Source: Arcanobacterium urinimassiliense | Lineage (GTDB): Bacteria > Actinomycetota > Actinomycetes > Actinomycetales > Actinomycetaceae | NCBI RefSeq assembly: GCF_900119495.1 | Contig: NZ_LT632435.1 | Location: 792,359 to 856,358 of the forward strand | Length of the DNA stretch: 64,000 nt | Direction: 5' to 3' | In this document: in pieces, positions 63,261 through 64,000 of the stretch | How positions within the stretch are numbered: position 1 is the first letter of the stretch | How the letters are laid out: every line of letters begins with the position of its first letter | Notes under the pieces: model-generated | Told to the model about the DNA's origin: nothing | Seen by the model: the letters and a program-made list of their open reading frames with translations, nothing else | The model's database searches: none | Position numbers and translations under genes: made by a program

Positions 63261-63947
63261 TTGACTGCTCCTGGCACTGAGTTGGTGACTTGCGCAGATT
63301 GCCAAGGAAGTGGCACTATTCAAAAACTCACTAATTCGCTCTTTGGGCAGATGATGTCGAGTAGCCCTTGCCCGGGCTGTGGCGGGTATGGCACAAAAGT
63401 GGTCACTCCTTGCCCGGAATGTGCAGGTAGTGGCCGCGTAAAGATGCAAAAAGAAGTGGTGTTTAATGTGCCGGCCGGAGTAGAAAACGCTACCCGAATT
63501 CGTTTGCGTGGTGCGGGTAATGCTGGAGTATACGGTGGTCCGGCCGGAGATCTGTATGGAGAAATAAGCGTTAAACGCGATGCAGTATTCGAGAGAAGCG
63601 GTGATGATCTACACGCCACTTTAGAGGTGCCGATGACTGCCGCTGCCTTAGGCTGCCAGTTACAAATATCCACTTTTGACGGTCTGCAAAATATAGAAGT
63701 AAAACCAGGCACGCAATCTGGAGAAATCATCACCCTTCCCGGCTTGGGAGTTGGGCATTTACGCCGGCGTGGTCGTGGAGATATACATGTGCTTATGCAG
63801 GTACGTACACCTACCGATCTGCCAGATGAGCAGCGAGAACTACTTAAAGAACTCGCAAAATTGCGCGGCGAAGAAAAAGTAGCATCCGATTTAAGTGCCG
63901 AAAAAGATTCTCTTTTTACGCGATTTAAAGATATCTTCGTTAAATAA
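63261..63947 (+). CDS. dnaJ: Chaperone DnaJ, C-terminal part (apparent frameshift)
   Basis: Zinc-finger domain with CADCQG, CPGCGG and CPECAG here and the first motif (CPECHG) just upstream in the same frame, then substrate-binding domains (FNVPAGVENATRIRLRG, GDLYGEISVKRD). The C-terminus is intact. TTG 63261 has no ribosome site, so independent translation is unlikely; it belongs to the upstream J-domain frame. Confidence 0.85.
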   Translation: MTAPGTELVTCADCQGSGTIQKLTNSLFGQMMSSSPCPGCGGYGTKVVTPCPECAGSGRVKMQKEVVFNVPAGVENATRIRLRGAGNAGVYGGPAGDLYGEISVKRDAVFERSGDDLHATLEVPMTAAALGCQLQISTFDGLQNIEVKPGTQSGEIITLPGLGVGHLRRRGRGDIHVLMQVRTPTDLPDEQRELLKELAKLRGEEKVASDLSAEKDSLFTRFKDIFVK

Positions 63948-63955
63948 GGGAAAAG

Positions 63956-64000
63956 ATGTCACTACCGGTATTTTATAGTGCAGAAATATCTAATTTAGCG
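63956..64000 (+). CDS. Start of a gene cut by the window end, probably rsmE
   Basis: ATG 63956 with AAGGGAAAAG upstream, reading MSLPVFYSAEISNLA to the last base. A 16S rRNA m3U1498 methyltransferase commonly follows dnaJ in actinobacteria and starts like this. Only 15 codons are visible, so the call rests mainly on position. Confidence 0.6.
   Translation, partial: MSLPVFYSAEISNLA

Noticed and set aside
1-64000. CRISPR arrays, prophage, insertion sequences and toxin-antitoxin pairs
   Set aside because: No spaced direct repeats of the right size, no integrase or transposase, and no typical small gene pairs were seen. The tandem repeats have no spacers.

Overview
The window reads as a chromosomal segment of a moderately low-GC actinobacterium, most like the Actinomycetaceae (Actinomyces/Arcanobacterium relatives). 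Supporting signs are a mycothiol-type MshA/MshB protein, a DUF3039 protein, a DtxR-family regulator, a eukaryotic-type UDP-glucose pyrophosphorylase, a class C sortase pilus operon, and many starts with a TANNNT -10 box six bases upstream (leaderless mRNAs, common in actinobacteria). I cannot name a species. I see no prophage, insertion sequence, CRISPR array, rRNA or plasmid function.

Layout: 0-8.5 kb carries a left-truncated ddl, thiL, an acetyltransferase, a proline-rich membrane protein, an LRV-domain membrane protein with ahpC, a His-rich cation exporter and a ferrochelatase resembling the E. coli type. At 8.5-17.7 kb lies a pilus locus: a large tip protein split by a frameshift, the shaft pilin, a class C sortase and a fourth small wall-anchored protein. 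A run of ten G lies upstream of it, the classical substrate for slipped-strand phase variation. At 17.9-27 kb are lysP, an inositol-phosphatase-like gene, hup, pncB, a murI-MBL-rph-rdgB run, bcp and tRNA-Leu.

At 27-37 kb are a GH13 glucosidase, NDH-2, a fused mshA-mshB gene, and a cell-wall group (ATP-grasp ligase, FemABX-type transferase, MurJ) that probably builds and exports branched lipid II. At 37-45.7 kb are a TM2 protein, a metNIQ operon behind a SAM-I-type riboswitch, a metal-dependent regulator, an AI-2E permease, a HAD phosphatase, a VKOR protein and two tandem HIT proteins. At 45.9-64 kb is housekeeping: leuS, an aldose epimerase, comEA-comEC-holA, galE, rpsT, the UDP-glucose pyrophosphorylase, lepA-trmB-hemW, then hrcA-dnaJ with a CIRCE operator and the first codons of a likely rsmE. 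dnaJ carries a second apparent frameshift, at a short A-run.

Beyond genes, two patterns stand out. One is the repeated leaderless-promoter layout. The other is an abundance of short tandem repeats: 9-bp-period arrays at about 25.97, 40.78 and 44.75 kb, four 13-bp units before hrcA, and three 21-bp units across the galE stop. They sit mostly between genes, but a similar low-complexity stretch occurs inside MshA.
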